Below, piece after piece: positions 36,004-44,251 of a stretch of 47,365 nucleotides of DNA. Position numbers and translations under genes: made by a program. The notes beneath the pieces were generated by a model. That model saw nothing but the letters and a program-made list of their open reading frames with translations. It was not told the origin of the DNA and ran no database searches. The stretch's first letter is position 1, and the number at the start of each line of letters is the position of its first letter. The DNA is from Longimicrobium sp. (GTDB lineage Bacteria > Gemmatimonadota > Gemmatimonadetes > Longimicrobiales > Longimicrobiaceae), in contig DASVWD010000019.1 in assembly GCA_036389795.1 (NCBI GenBank), positions 1 through 47,365 on the forward strand, written 5' to 3'.

Positions 36004-36945
36004 TCATGCTGGAGGACGATGTACGCCAGAGATCGTCCAGCGCAGGCCGGTCTTCGGCGGGCCGTGGGGGGAGCCGCCGAAGTGCTCCTCGAAGTGCCTG
36101 CCCAGGTCCGGGCGCGAGCCGTCGACGTCGGTGAAGCCGTACTCGCGCGCCAGGCCCCACGAGCTGTACAGGCCGCCCGACTTCTCCAGCACCCGCGGGT
36201 CCGCGGCCAGCGCGGCCACCGCCCGGCCGACGAAGAAGGGCGTCTCGGAGGCCAGGAAGGCGGGGTCCTTCTTCGCCCCCTCGCGCCAGTTCTCCTCCGT
36301 CACGCCGAAGAGGTCGAGCGCGTACTCGGTGCGCATGTAGCCGGGGGTGAGTGCCACGGCCGCCACCCCGCGCGGGCGCAGCTCCTCCGCCATCGCCCAG
36401 GCCAGGCGGGACACGGTGACCTTCACCAGGTCGTAGAAGAGGGTGCCGCGGTAGTCGAGCGTGTCGCCGTCGCCGATCTCCACGATCAGCCCGCGGCCGG
36501 CCTCGACCATCAGCGGCGCGGCGTGGCGGCTGGCGATCACGTGCGTCTGGATCCCCTGCCGCAGCGCCTGGAACCCCAGGTCCAGCGAGAGCTGCCAGAA
36601 CGGCTTCCACTCGTGGACGACGCCCTCGGAGATGTCGTTGACCAGCACGTCCAGCCGCCCCTGCTCGCGCCGCACGCGGTCGAACAGCGCCGCCACCTCC
36701 TCCTCCACCAGGTGGTCGACGCGGACGGGGATGCCTTCGCCGCCGCGCGCGGCGACCATCTCCGCCGTCTCCTCGATCGTCTCCGGGCGGCCGGCGTAGA
36801 CGCCCGCGGCCGGCGGGCTCCCGCGCACGCTGCGCCCGGTGCAGTAGACGGTGGCGCCCGCCTCGCCCAGCATGCAGGCGATCCCCCGGCCGGCCCCGCG
36901 CGTGGCGCCGGCGACGACGGCGACCTGTCCCTCCAGTGGCCGCAT
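36004..36945 (-). CDS. SDR-family oxidoreductase, paralogue A
   Basis: A 313-residue short-chain dehydrogenase. G-A-T-R-G-A-G at 13-19 is the cofactor loop. Tyr171-x3-Lys175 is present (F-Y-D-L-V-K), but the serine usually 13 residues earlier appears to be Gly/Asp (E-I-G-D-G-D), and N-N-A-G is N-D-I-S. The C-terminal E-Y-G-F-T-D-V-D-G-x-R-P segment is shared with its neighbour. GGGAGGAGAGG lies before the ATG. It is the second of two tandem minus-strand SDRs, about 55% alike by eye in the first 100 residues. Activity may be reduced. Confidence 0.82.
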   Translation of the reverse strand: MRPLEGQVAVVAGATRGAGRGIACMLGEAGATVYCTGRSVRGSPPAAGVYAGRPETIEETAEMVAARGGEGIPVRVDHLVEEEVAALFDRVRREQGRLDVLVNDISEGVVHEWKPFWQLSLDLGFQALRQGIQTHVIASRHAAPLMVEAGRGLIVEIGDGDTLDYRGTLFYDLVKVTVSRLAWAMAEELRPRGVAAVALTPGYMRTEYALDLFGVTEENWREGAKKDPAFLASETPFFVGRAVAALAADPRVLEKSGGLYSSWGLAREYGFTDVDGSRPDLGRHFEEHFGGSPHGPPKTGLRWTISGVHRPPA

Positions 36946-36972
36946 CCTCTCCTCCCCGGGTCGGTCAAACCC

Positions 36973-37065
36973 AAGTGCTTAGTGTTTTAGTGCTTAGTCC
37001 TTAGTGCAAAGGTCGAGGATCGCTCCGAGGCCACTCAGCACTAAGGACTAAGGACTAACACACTG
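36973..37065. repeat. Inverted pair of heptamer arrays (AGTGCTT / ACTAAGG)
   Basis: Left arm 36973-37012 repeats AGTGCTT/AGTCCTT with 7-8-base period; right arm 37031-37065 repeats ACTAAGG/ACTAACA. The arms are complementary and flank an 18-base spacer, between the two SDR genes. Confidence 0.8.
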
Positions 37066-37073
37066 CCGTGCCG

Positions 37074-38153
37074 CTACCGGAGCTGCTCGAAGCGCTGGTA
37101 GAAGTCCGCCGCCAGGCGCTTCGGGTCGCCGTAGACCAGCTCCAGCATCGAGAGCTCCTGCCGGAGCCAGCGCGGCGGGTCGCCGTTGGCCGAGAGCCGG
37201 GCGCGCAGCGTGTGACTCGCCGGATCTTCCTCGACGACGGCCGCGGGGTCGAGCCCGTGCTTCTCGAACTCCTTCCGCACGCGGGCCGCGATCTTTCCCC
37301 ACCGCTCCTCGAGGGTGGGCGCCATGAAGCGCTCCCAGTGCGGCCGCGCGCCGTCCACGTCGGTGAAGCCGTACTCCTCGGCCAGCTCCCACGACTTGAG
37401 CGTCGTCCCCGTCTTCAGCATCACCCGCCGGTCGGCGGCGAGCGCGGCCACGGCGCGGCCCACGTAGAAGGGCGTCTCGCTGCTGGCGAAGTAGGGGTCC
37501 TTCGCCACCGCGTCGCGCCAGTTCTCCTCGGTGACGCCCCAGTGCTCCAGCACCGCCTCCGAGCGCAGGTACCCGGGGGTGACGGCGACGACCGCCACGT
37601 CGTGCGGGCGCAGCTCGGGCGCCAGCAGCTCGGCCATGCGCATCACCGACTGCTTCTCGAGGCCGTGGAAGAAGCTCATCGCGCCGAGGTCGGTGATCCC
37701 GGCCACGAGCCCGCCGCCCCCGCCGTCCAGCATGAGCGGGAGGGCGGCGTGGGTGGTGATGAGGTGCGAGTGCACCCCGCGCTCGATCAGCTGCAGGCCC
37801 CTGTCGAGCGACTGCTTCCAGAACGGCTTGCTCCAGTCCGCCAGGTCGTCGCCGTTGACGTTGTTGACCAGCACGTCCAGGCGCCCCTGCTCCCGCGCGA
37901 CGCGGTCGAACAGCGCGCGCACCTGCTCGCGGTCGGTGTGGTCCGTCCGCGCGGCGATGCCGGTGCCGCCGTGGCTCGTCACCATCTCCGCCGTGTCGTC
38001 GATCGTCTCCGGCCGCCCCGACGTCGCCCCCCGCACGCTGCGCCCGGTGCAGTAGACCGTCGCCCCCGCCTCGCCCAGCATGCACGCGATCCCGCGCCCC
38101 GCCCCCCGCGTCGCCCCCGCGACCACGGCGACCCTGCCCTCCAGCGCTCCCAT
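37074..38153 (-). CDS. SDR-family protein, paralogue B, catalytic tyrosine lost
   Basis: A 359-residue protein. The first 50 residues are nearly the same as in paralogue A, with the G-A-T-R-G-A-G loop at 13-19 and N-N-V-N in place of N-N-A-G. Where Tyr-x3-Lys is expected it reads H163-G-L-E-K167 (S-F-F-H-G-L-E-K), so the catalytic tyrosine is missing. A C-terminal extension of about 80 residues (R-V-R-K-E-F-E-K-H-G and a tail rich in Arg/Leu) is absent in A. AGGAGG precedes the ATG. Divergent from the tetR gene, which likely regulates it. Possibly a cofactor-binding protein rather than an enzyme. Confidence 0.8.
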   Translation of the reverse strand: MGALEGRVAVVAGATRGAGRGIACMLGEAGATVYCTGRSVRGATSGRPETIDDTAEMVTSHGGTGIAARTDHTDREQVRALFDRVAREQGRLDVLVNNVNGDDLADWSKPFWKQSLDRGLQLIERGVHSHLITTHAALPLMLDGGGGGLVAGITDLGAMSFFHGLEKQSVMRMAELLAPELRPHDVAVVAVTPGYLRSEAVLEHWGVTEENWRDAVAKDPYFASSETPFYVGRAVAALAADRRVMLKTGTTLKSWELAEEYGFTDVDGARPHWERFMAPTLEERWGKIAARVRKEFEKHGLDPAAVVEEDPASHTLRARLSANGDPPRWLRQELSMLELVYGDPKRLAADFYQRFEQLR

Positions 38154-38370
38154 CGGCCACCTCCTGCTCGCGTTTTGTCCGAACCCTCACCGGCCTTCTC
38201 AAGGGCCGTCATTCTGAGGCCCGACCACACCGAACCAGCGTCCGCTCGAGTGGTCGCAGGGCCGAAGAATCTACCCACCCTGCCACGTGGGTTGGGCGCG
38301 GTAGCGGCGCAGATCCCACCTCCCTCCAACGCCCATTCTCATCTCCCTGGCATCCGCGTTTCGCCGCGTG

Positions 38371-38407
38371 TATACTAAACGGAGATTTAGGATGCGAAAC
38401 TAAATCT
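38371..38407. promoter_or_regulatory. TetR operator with overlapping promoters
   Basis: A perfect inverted repeat, AGATTTAG-N9-CTAAATCT, spans 38383-38407. TATACT at 38371-38376 is a likely -10 for the tetR gene. On the other strand TTGACG (38425-38420) and TAGTTT (38402-38397) are spaced by 17 bases and overlap the operator, giving a candidate promoter for the SDR genes. Confidence 0.65.
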
Positions 38408-38430
38408 TCATTCACCTTACGTCAAGGGTC

Positions 38431-39036
38431 ATGGCTCCACGGGCGAGGAAGGCGACGGACGAGGACGTCTTCTGCGCGGTGATCCAGGCCATCTCGCGCC
38501 TGGGCCCGCAGCGGATGACGCTGGGCGACGTCGCGCGGGAGGTGGGGGTGACGGCGGGGGCGCTGGTGCAGCGCTTCGGGTCGAAGCGCGACCTGCTCCT
38601 GGCGGCGATCCGCCATTACAACGTGACGCCGGGGGAGCACTTCACGGGGTTCCGCACAGCGCACCGGTCGCCGCTGGACGCGCTCTTCGGGTACGGCGCC
38701 CACGCCGCGCGCGCGTTCGGCACGCCCGAGGAGCTGGCCAACCAGCTCGCCATGCTGCAGCTCGACGTGACCGACCCCGACTTCCGCGCCGAGGCCGTGC
38801 GCTTCTTCCAGGCGGAGCGCGAGCTGTTCCGGGGGTGGCTGCGCGAGGCGGTGGAGGCGGGGGAACTGGCGCCGGAGGCCGACCCGGAGCGCCTGGCCGC
38901 GGCGATCCAGTCGATGTTCAACGGAGGCCGCTTCCTCTGGGTGCTGCTGGAGGACCGCACCCCGGAGGACGCCGCGCGCCAGGAGCTGGAGACGCTGCTC
39001 GCGCCGTACCGGCGGGCGCCCTCCCGGCCGCGGTGA
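38431..39036 (+). CDS. TetR-family transcriptional regulator
   Basis: A 201-residue repressor. The N-terminal helix-turn-helix is seen as M-T-L-G-D-V-A-R-E-V-G-V-T-A-G-A-L-V-Q-R-F-G-S-K-R-D-L in two parts (about 29-56). The rest is the helical ligand-binding domain with a late F-N-G-G-R-F-L-W segment. It is transcribed away from the two SDR genes, with a perfect inverted repeat between, the usual layout for self-control and control of the divergent genes. The inducer is probably a substrate of those proteins. The gap to the hydrolase remnant is 19 bases, tail to tail. Confidence 0.9.
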   Translation: MAPRARKATDEDVFCAVIQAISRLGPQRMTLGDVAREVGVTAGALVQRFGSKRDLLLAAIRHYNVTPGEHFTGFRTAHRSPLDALFGYGAHAARAFGTPEELANQLAMLQLDVTDPDFRAEAVRFFQAERELFRGWLREAVEAGELAPEADPERLAAAIQSMFNGGRFLWVLLEDRTPEDAARQELETLLAPYRRAPSRPR

Positions 39037-39055
39037 GCCTCGCGCGGAGCGCGCG

Positions 39056-39412
39056 CTACCGCCGCAGGCGCACGGCCAGCCAGTCGGCCAGCGGCCCGAG
39101 CACTTCCGCCGGCACCAGGAAGGAGGGGAGGGCGCCGTAGCGCCGGGGGTTCCCCGTCCGGGTCCCGCAGGAAGACGTGGTTGAAGCCCTCGAACACCCG
39201 CACGGTGACGTCCGGGTTGCCGGCGGCGCGGAAGGCCGCGGCGAGCTTCTCGGCGTCGCCCGGCGGCACGTTGCGGTCCGTGGTGCCCTGGAGGATCAGG
39301 ACCGGCACGCGCCTGACCCGCCGTGCCGTCCGGAGCGGGTCGTAGGCGAGGAAGAAGCGCTCTCACGGCCGCGCCGCCGCCAGCGCGGGCCAGCTCCCGC
39401 AGCTGCCGCGGT
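39056..39412 (-). pseudogene. Remnant of an alpha/beta hydrolase
   Basis: The 3' end of a dienelactone-hydrolase-like gene read on the minus strand. V-P-V-L-I-L-Q-G-T-T-D-R-N-V-P (acid region) and F-E-G-F-N-H-V-F-L (base histidine) are intact, then the frame changes in a G run near 39150; L-P-S-F-L-V-P-A-E-V-L-G-P-L continues in another frame to the stop at 39056. Upstream, a second change occurs near 39362, where TGA interrupts E-R-F-F-L-A-Y-D-P-L. The nucleophile half is missing. Two shifts plus truncation make it a pseudogene. Confidence 0.7.
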
Positions 39413-39417
39413 GACGC

Positions 39418-39633
39418 TCACTCCCCGTCTGCAGAACTGGCCGAGTCGAGCTTCTCTGGAGGTTCCGTAGCGCGGACGAGCCGATCCTTATGCTGCTGCT
39501 GCCGCTCGATATAGTAGTTGACCAGCGCGTAGGGATCGTGTCCGAACCGGGCTGAGATCCGGTGCCGGGCCGAGCGTACTTCCGCGATCACCTCTTCACT
39601 TTCGTCACGCACTGGCTCAGGCGCCGGGTTCAT
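39418..39633 (-). CDS. Small partner of PIN protein (putative antitoxin)
   Basis: A 71-residue acidic/basic protein. It begins M-N-P-A-P-E-P-V-R-D-E-S and has a helical middle, V-R-S-A-R-H-R-I-S-A-R-F-G-H-D-P-Y-A-L, of the kind found in small antitoxin-like proteins. It overlaps the PIN gene end by 17 bases. GGGAGG stands five bases before the ATG at 39633; another ATG at 39636 is too close. Order is toxin first, antitoxin second, the reverse of vapBC. Function inferred from the pairing only. Confidence 0.65.
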   Translation of the reverse strand: MNPAPEPVRDESEEVIAEVRSARHRISARFGHDPYALVNYYIERQQQHKDRLVRATEPPEKLDSASSADGE

Positions 39634-40108
39634 CATTGCCTCCCAACAACTCCAGAGGAGTGACGATCGCTGGAACGTACAGCCCCAGCAGCGTGTTGAC
39701 GCGACGAATATGCCCGAACTTGTTCGCGTTTGCCAAATGCAGGCAGTTCCAGGTTACCAGGAACTCGCATTTGTGGTAAGAGGCGAGCGCCAGATGCAAC
39801 GCGTCGCCTCGAGGATCGGCAGGCATCAGGCGGTGCTGAAAGTATGCGTCGACGATCTCAGCAATCGCCGGAGTGATTTCCAGCAGCGGAAGTGCGCTCA
39901 TCATGGCAAGACAATCCGCTTTGCTGGGATAGTCACCTTCGGTCAGCTCATCGAGCACCGCGTCGGACGTGACCAGGGTGTACCGGTCTCCTGCCTCCAT
40001 CCACCAGCGCCGCGTCCACTCCCGCTGCACACGTACGACGTCCCCGGTACGAGTTGTGTGATAGAAGCTCGGGATCGTGGTCTCCACGTACACAGACGGC
40101 TTATCCAT
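39617..40108 (-). CDS. PIN-domain protein (VapC-like toxin)
   Basis: A 163-residue PIN nuclease-type protein. It starts S-V-Y-V-E-T-T-I-P-S-F-Y, where glutamate takes the place of the usual first aspartate, as in one VapC subgroup. Other acid residues are in V-L-D-E-L-T-E and D-A-L-H-L-A-L-A, then F-L-V-T-W-N-C-x-H-L-A-N. Probably a tRNA- or mRNA-cleaving toxin. The ATG at 40108 is preferred over one 45 bases upstream, as the added residues are not part of the domain. The small gene after it, overlapping its end, should be the antitoxin. GC is lower than average here. Confidence 0.85.
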   Translation of the reverse strand: MDKPSVYVETTIPSFYHTTRTGDVVRVQREWTRRWWMEAGDRYTLVTSDAVLDELTEGDYPSKADCLAMMSALPLLEITPAIAEIVDAYFQHRLMPADPRGDALHLALASYHKCEFLVTWNCLHLANANKFGHIRRVNTLLGLYVPAIVTPLELLGGNDEPGA

Positions 40109-40175
40109 GCGGCGAACCTGAACACGGCTTAGTGGGGCACGGATAGCAGCCAAGCCAGACGGCCGCAGATGGCGA

Positions 40176-40826
40176 TCAGGAGCGTATCGTACGCACGTAG
40201 ACGGCTACCTGCCAGAGCAGCGTGGCGCGGTGGGACCGCTGCTCGAAGCCGTGGCCGTGCAGCAGCGCATCGACCGTGCGGCTCGGGTGGAGGTACACGC
40301 GGAAGGGGCAGCGGCGGACGCGGAAGGAGAGGTTGGCGGCCGCCAGCGCCGCGCGGTCCCACCACGTCTCGCGCGGATAGGCCAGCCCCACCAGCTCGCG
40401 CGCGTGCCGGGCCGCGGTGGACAGCAGCCGCTCCACCTCCGGATAGCAGCAGATCACGCGGTCCAGGGTGACGATCTCCGCCGTGGGGAGCTGCTCGTCC
40501 ATCGCCGCCGCGTCCCCCTGGAGAAACGTGGTCCGCTGCTGATGGCCCTGCCGCTCGGCCTCTTCCCGGGCCGCGCCCAGGTAGGCGGGGGAGAGGTCCA
40601 CCTGCGTGGCATGCTCCAGGCCCGCCTTCAGCAGCTCGTGGCCGATCGCGCCCACGCCGCCGCCGATGTCCAGCAGCGTCTTGCCGGCGACGCCCTCGGC
40701 CAGGATCGCCTCCAGCAGCAGGCGCGTGGTCGGCAGCGGGCCGCGGCGGCGGTAGCGGCGCAGGTTCCGCGCGGCGAGGCGCGGGTTGAACTCCCGCTCG
40801 TACGCTTCCAGGCAGCAGCACGTCAT
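40176..40826 (-). CDS. Class I SAM-dependent methyltransferase
   Basis: A 216-residue methyltransferase. The SAM loop is T-L-L-D-I-G-G-G-V-G-A-I-G (about 50-62), then Q-V-D-L-S-P-A-Y (motif 2) and F-L-Q-G-D-A-A (motif 3). C-C-Y-P-E-V and Y-P-R-E-T-W-W-D-R resemble magnesium-protoporphyrin O-methyltransferase-like proteins, but no chlorophyll genes are seen. Begins M-T-C-C-C-L-E, with three cysteines in a row. Substrate unknown. Confidence 0.85.
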   Translation of the reverse strand: MTCCCLEAYEREFNPRLAARNLRRYRRRGPLPTTRLLLEAILAEGVAGKTLLDIGGGVGAIGHELLKAGLEHATQVDLSPAYLGAAREEAERQGHQQRTTFLQGDAAAMDEQLPTAEIVTLDRVICCYPEVERLLSTAARHARELVGLAYPRETWWDRAALAAANLSFRVRRCPFRVYLHPSRTVDALLHGHGFEQRSHRATLLWQVAVYVRTIRS

Positions 40827-40919
40827 TCGGTGCTCCGCTCGAGGAATTTCCTGGTCTGCCGTGAGCCGGCCATGGTATGTTACCCTGATCCGTGCTTCGC
40901 TTCCAGCAGAGGAGGAGTC

Positions 40920-41141
40920 ATGACCGACGGCAACGCAAGGCTGACCGGGTGGGGACCGATCATCGCGGTCCTCCTGGCGTTCGCGCTGGGGCTGGGTCTT
41001 CTGATGGGTCTGCTCGGCGCGGTGCTGGGGCTCCCGTCCGCGCCAGCCGGGGCGGGCGTGGGCGCGAGCGTCGGGCTCCTCGCGGCCACGCTGATCTCGC
41101 GGCGGAGGGCTGCGCTCCGGAAGCAGGCCGATACCGAGTAG
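40920..41141 (+). CDS. Small membrane protein
   Basis: A 73-residue protein with two membrane helices: I-I-A-V-L-L-A-F-A-L-G-L-G-L-L-M-G-L-L (about 14-33) and a Gly/Ala-rich second one (about 42-60). The tail, S-R-R-R-A-A-L-R-K, is basic, so both ends are probably in the cytoplasm. AGAGGAGGAG is a strong ribosome site before ATG 40920. Stands alone between convergent copB-like and divergent methyltransferase genes. No family recognised. Confidence 0.7.
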   Translation: MTDGNARLTGWGPIIAVLLAFALGLGLLMGLLGAVLGLPSAPAGAGVGASVGLLAATLISRRRAALRKQADTE

Positions 41142-41183
41142 CGGTGCTCTACCCGCGAGGGCAACGGGCGCGGAGCACGGGAC

Positions 41184-43346
41184 TCACAGCCGCGCCCGCC
41201 GCAGGAGCTGTGCGTTGATCGCCACGATCACCGTGCTGAGCGACATCAGCACGGCGCCGACGGCGGGGGAGAGGACCAGGCCCCAGCGCGACGCCACGCC
41301 CGCCGCCAGCGGGATCGCGACGATGTTGTAGCCGGCCGCCCACCACAGGTTCTGCACCATCTTGCGGTAGGTGGCCTTCGACAGCTCCACGATGCGCGGC
41401 ACGTCGCGCGGGTCGCTCCGCACCAGCACCACGTCGCCCGCCTCCACCGCCACGTCGGTCCCCGCGCCGATCGCCACGCCCACGTCGGCGGTGAGCAGGG
41501 CGGGGGCGTCGTTCACCCCGTCGCCCACCATCGCCACGCGCTTCCCGCGCGCCTGGATCTCGCGGATTTTGTCGGCCTTGTCGCCCGGGAGCACCTCGGC
41601 GAAGACGGTGTCGATCCCCAGCTCGCGCGCTACCGAGTCCGCCACGGCTCGCGAGTCGCCGGTGAGCATCACCACCTCGATCCCGTTCTCGTGCAGCCGC
41701 CGCACCGCCTCGGCAGACTCGGGGCGCACCGCATCGGCGGTGGCGAAGGCGGCCAGGACGCGGCCCCCCTCCACCAGGAAGACCGCCGAGCGTCCAGCCT
41801 CGGCGGCGCGAGCCGCCGCCTGCGCGAGCAGGGGAGGCGGCTCGATCCCCTCCCGCCGCAGCAGGTTCGGCCCGCCCACCAGCAGCTCGCGCCCGTCCAC
41901 CCGCGCCCGCGCGCCGTGGCCGGGGATCGCCTCGAAGCCGTCCGACGCGGGGACGGCGAGGCCGCGCTCCTCCGCGCTCTTCACGATGGCGCGCGCCACC
42001 GGGTGCTCGGAGTCGCGCTCCACGGCCGCCGCCAGCCGCAGCGCATCGCCTTCGGGCAGGCCGTCCGCGGCGACGGCGACCACGCGGTGCTCGCCCAGGG
42101 TGAGGGTGCCCGTCTTGTCGAAGACGACGGCCTGGAGGCTCCGCGCCTCCTCCAGCCCGCGGCGGTTGCGCACCAGCAGCCCGCCGCGCGCGCCCAGCGT
42201 GGTCGAGATCGCCACCACGAGGGGGACGGCCAGCCCCAGCGCGTGCGGGCAGGCGATCACCAGCACGGTGACCATGCGCTCCACGGCGAAGGCGGGGTTG
42301 GCGCGCAGCAGCAGCCAGGCGGCGAGCGTCACCGCTCCGGCCGCGATGGCCACGATGGTGAGGAAGAGCGCCGCGCGGTCCGCCAGCGCCTGGGCGCGCG
42401 AGCGCGAGGTCTGCGCCTGCTCCACCAGGCGCATGATCCCCGCGAGCGTGGTGCGCTCGCCCGTCCCCGTCACCTCCACGCGCAGCGAGCCCTCGCCGTT
42501 CACCGTCCCGGCGATCACCCGCTCGCCCGGCGATTTACGCACCGGCCGCGACTCGCCGGTGATCATCGCCTCGTTCACCGAGCTCTCGCCCGAGGCCACC
42601 GTCCCGTCGGCGGGGACGCCCGCGCCGGGGCGCACCAGCACCACGTCGCCTTCCTTCAACTCCGAGATGGGCACCTCCTCGGTGCGGCCGCCCGCCACGC
42701 GGACGGCGGTGTCGGGGAGCAGCTTCGCCAGCTCGTGGAGCGCGCCCTGGGCCTGGGAGATGGAGCGCATCTCGATCCAGTGGCCCAGCACCATGATGGT
42801 GACCAGCGTCGCCAGCTCTTCCCACAGCGGCATCCCGGGGAATCCCAGCGTCACCGCCGCGCTGAACACGAAGGCGACGGTGATGGCCAGCGAGATCAGC
42901 GTCATCATCCCCGGCAGCCGGTCCTTCAGCTCGTGGACGGCGCCCCGGAGGAAGACGACCCCGCCGTAGAGGAAGACGGCCGTGCCGAAGACGGGCGGGA
43001 TCCACTCCGAGCCGGGGAAGCGCGGCGGCATCCACCCGGTGAGCCGCATCAGCATGTGCCCCCACACCACGGTGGGGATGGTCAGCAGGAGGGTGATCCA
43101 GAACCTGTCCCGGAACATCTCCACGCTGTGCCCGGCGTGCTTGTCGTGCCCGCCGTGCCCCGCGTGCGCGCCGTGGCCGCCGTGCGCGTCGTGCGCGGTC
43201 TCGAGACGATGGCCGGCGTGTCCGGCGTGCTCCATCCGCGGCCCCGGCAGGTGCCCGCCCTCGTGCGGGACCTCGGGGTGCTCCGGGTAGCCGGGCTCGA
43301 CGGGCGGCTCGGGCTTGCCGTGGTGGTGATGATGATGATTATCCAT
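41184..43346 (-). CDS. Copper-type P1B ATPase (CopB-like) with His-rich N-terminus
   Basis: A 720-residue metal pump. The first ~75 residues are rich in His and Gly: six histidines in a row at 4-9, then repeats of H-A-G-H and H-G-G-H, a likely metal-binding tail. Helices follow; the metal-site helix has A-C-P-H-A-L (CPH, near residue 366), typical of CopB (P1B-3) pumps for Cu or Ag. The phosphorylation site is D-K-T-G-T-L-T (about 410), with T-G-E-S in the actuator domain, H-P-V-A-R in the nucleotide domain and G-D-G-V-N-D-A-P-A late. The start ATG overlaps the RES toxin stop by one base (TGATG), so it is in the same operon. No copper regulator is near. Confidence 0.94.
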   Translation of the reverse strand: MDNHHHHHHGKPEPPVEPGYPEHPEVPHEGGHLPGPRMEHAGHAGHRLETAHDAHGGHGAHAGHGGHDKHAGHSVEMFRDRFWITLLLTIPTVVWGHMLMRLTGWMPPRFPGSEWIPPVFGTAVFLYGGVVFLRGAVHELKDRLPGMMTLISLAITVAFVFSAAVTLGFPGMPLWEELATLVTIMVLGHWIEMRSISQAQGALHELAKLLPDTAVRVAGGRTEEVPISELKEGDVVLVRPGAGVPADGTVASGESSVNEAMITGESRPVRKSPGERVIAGTVNGEGSLRVEVTGTGERTTLAGIMRLVEQAQTSRSRAQALADRAALFLTIVAIAAGAVTLAAWLLLRANPAFAVERMVTVLVIACPHALGLAVPLVVAISTTLGARGGLLVRNRRGLEEARSLQAVVFDKTGTLTLGEHRVVAVAADGLPEGDALRLAAAVERDSEHPVARAIVKSAEERGLAVPASDGFEAIPGHGARARVDGRELLVGGPNLLRREGIEPPPLLAQAAARAAEAGRSAVFLVEGGRVLAAFATADAVRPESAEAVRRLHENGIEVVMLTGDSRAVADSVARELGIDTVFAEVLPGDKADKIREIQARGKRVAMVGDGVNDAPALLTADVGVAIGAGTDVAVEAGDVVLVRSDPRDVPRIVELSKATYRKMVQNLWWAAGYNIVAIPLAAGVASRWGLVLSPAVGAVLMSLSTVIVAINAQLLRRARL

Positions 43347-43798
43347 CAGCGGCCAGGACGGAGTCTGGGGTCGAACTGGAACGGCTGCCGGTCGACGATC
43401 CGTACTGTCACGGCGAGGGGATGCATCGGGTCGATCAGCACGTTCGTGCTTTCGGGCAGAACCGCGCAAGGGACGGCGAGAGCGAGGCTGCGCACCTGGT
43501 CGAGCCACTGGTCGCCGATCGCGCGCGTATAGCCGATGTCGGTCTTCCAGCCGTCCTTGAGCAGAGCGGGATCGAGGCGCTCGATGTCGTGCTCCTCGAT
43601 GGACAGCTTGTAGGCGACGTAGTCGCGCGGAAGCGGGCCGGTGATGTGCACCAGGCACTCGGCCAGGCAGACTGCGAGAGACTCGGAGGCGTAAACGAGC
43701 GGGCGGCCCGGGGAATTCCACCGGCCGCCCGCGATCCTCGCCCCCTCGCCCGTGAGCGGCGGATAGCGCCCGCTGGCCAGGCGCCAGACGTACGTCAC
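43346..43798 (-). CDS. RES-domain toxin
   Basis: A 150-residue RES protein. V-W-R-L-A, G-G-R-W-N-S-P-G-R-P-L-V-Y-A-S-E-S-L-A-V-C-L-A-E and later D-Q-W-L have the family's R-x-S-E core. RES toxins break down NAD+ and are held off by Xre partners such as MbcA. Start is GTG at 43798, overlapping the Xre stop (GTGA). The stop overlaps the next gene's ATG. Length is normal. Middle gene of the operon xre-res-copB. Confidence 0.9.
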   Translation of the reverse strand: MTYVWRLASGRYPPLTGEGARIAGGRWNSPGRPLVYASESLAVCLAECLVHITGPLPRDYVAYKLSIEEHDIERLDPALLKDGWKTDIGYTRAIGDQWLDQVRSLALAVPCAVLPESTNVLIDPMHPLAVTVRIVDRQPFQFDPRLRPGR

Positions 43799-44220
43799 TC
43801 GTACACGCCGTGCTCGATGCGGACAAGCACGGTCTCGACCAGCTGCGCCCCGCTTCCGGTACGGAGGAGACGAAGCGGGACTTCGTGGTCCAGGGCGGGG
43901 TTGCGGGTCAGCAGCCAGTCACGCGCTACATCGGGGTCACCGAAAACCCGCTGGGCGAGAACGAAGATCGCGGCCATCCGCGCGACGCGGTCGGACTGCT
44001 CCGGTGTGAGCGTCTGGACGTTGCGCAGGCTCGTGAGGGTCCGCCGCGGGATCACCTCCGACAGGTCCGCGTCGGACAGCCCGCTGAAGTGCTTGAGCTG
44101 GCGGATCGCCCCACGGGGAAGCCCCCGCTCGATCCGCTGCACGAACGACGGCCCGGTGCGGATCTCGTCTCCCAGCACGGCGGTGCCGCCGAGGGCGTTC
44201 GCGGTCTCGTACCATTCCAT
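43795..44220 (-). CDS. Xre/MbcA/ParS-type antitoxin
   Basis: A 141-residue antitoxin. The N-terminal half has a Xre-type helical DNA-binding region (L-K-H-F-S-G-L-S-D-A-D-L-S-E-V-I-P-R-R-T-L); the C-terminal half has the MbcA/ParS toxin-binding domain (A-Q-R-V-F-G-D-P-D-V-A-R-D-W-L, then N-P-A-L, P-L-R-L-L-R-T, and V-L-V-R-I-E-H-G-V-Y). ATG at 44220 has GAGGAGGAAGG before it; an upstream ATG at 44250 lacks one. The gene starts the operon with RES and a copper pump. Self-control through the operator at 44258 is likely. Confidence 0.9.
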   Translation of the reverse strand: MEWYETANALGGTAVLGDEIRTGPSFVQRIERGLPRGAIRQLKHFSGLSDADLSEVIPRRTLTSLRNVQTLTPEQSDRVARMAAIFVLAQRVFGDPDVARDWLLTRNPALDHEVPLRLLRTGSGAQLVETVLVRIEHGVYE

Positions 44221-44251
44221 GGCCTTCCTCCTCTGCGGCAAGTCTGCCATC

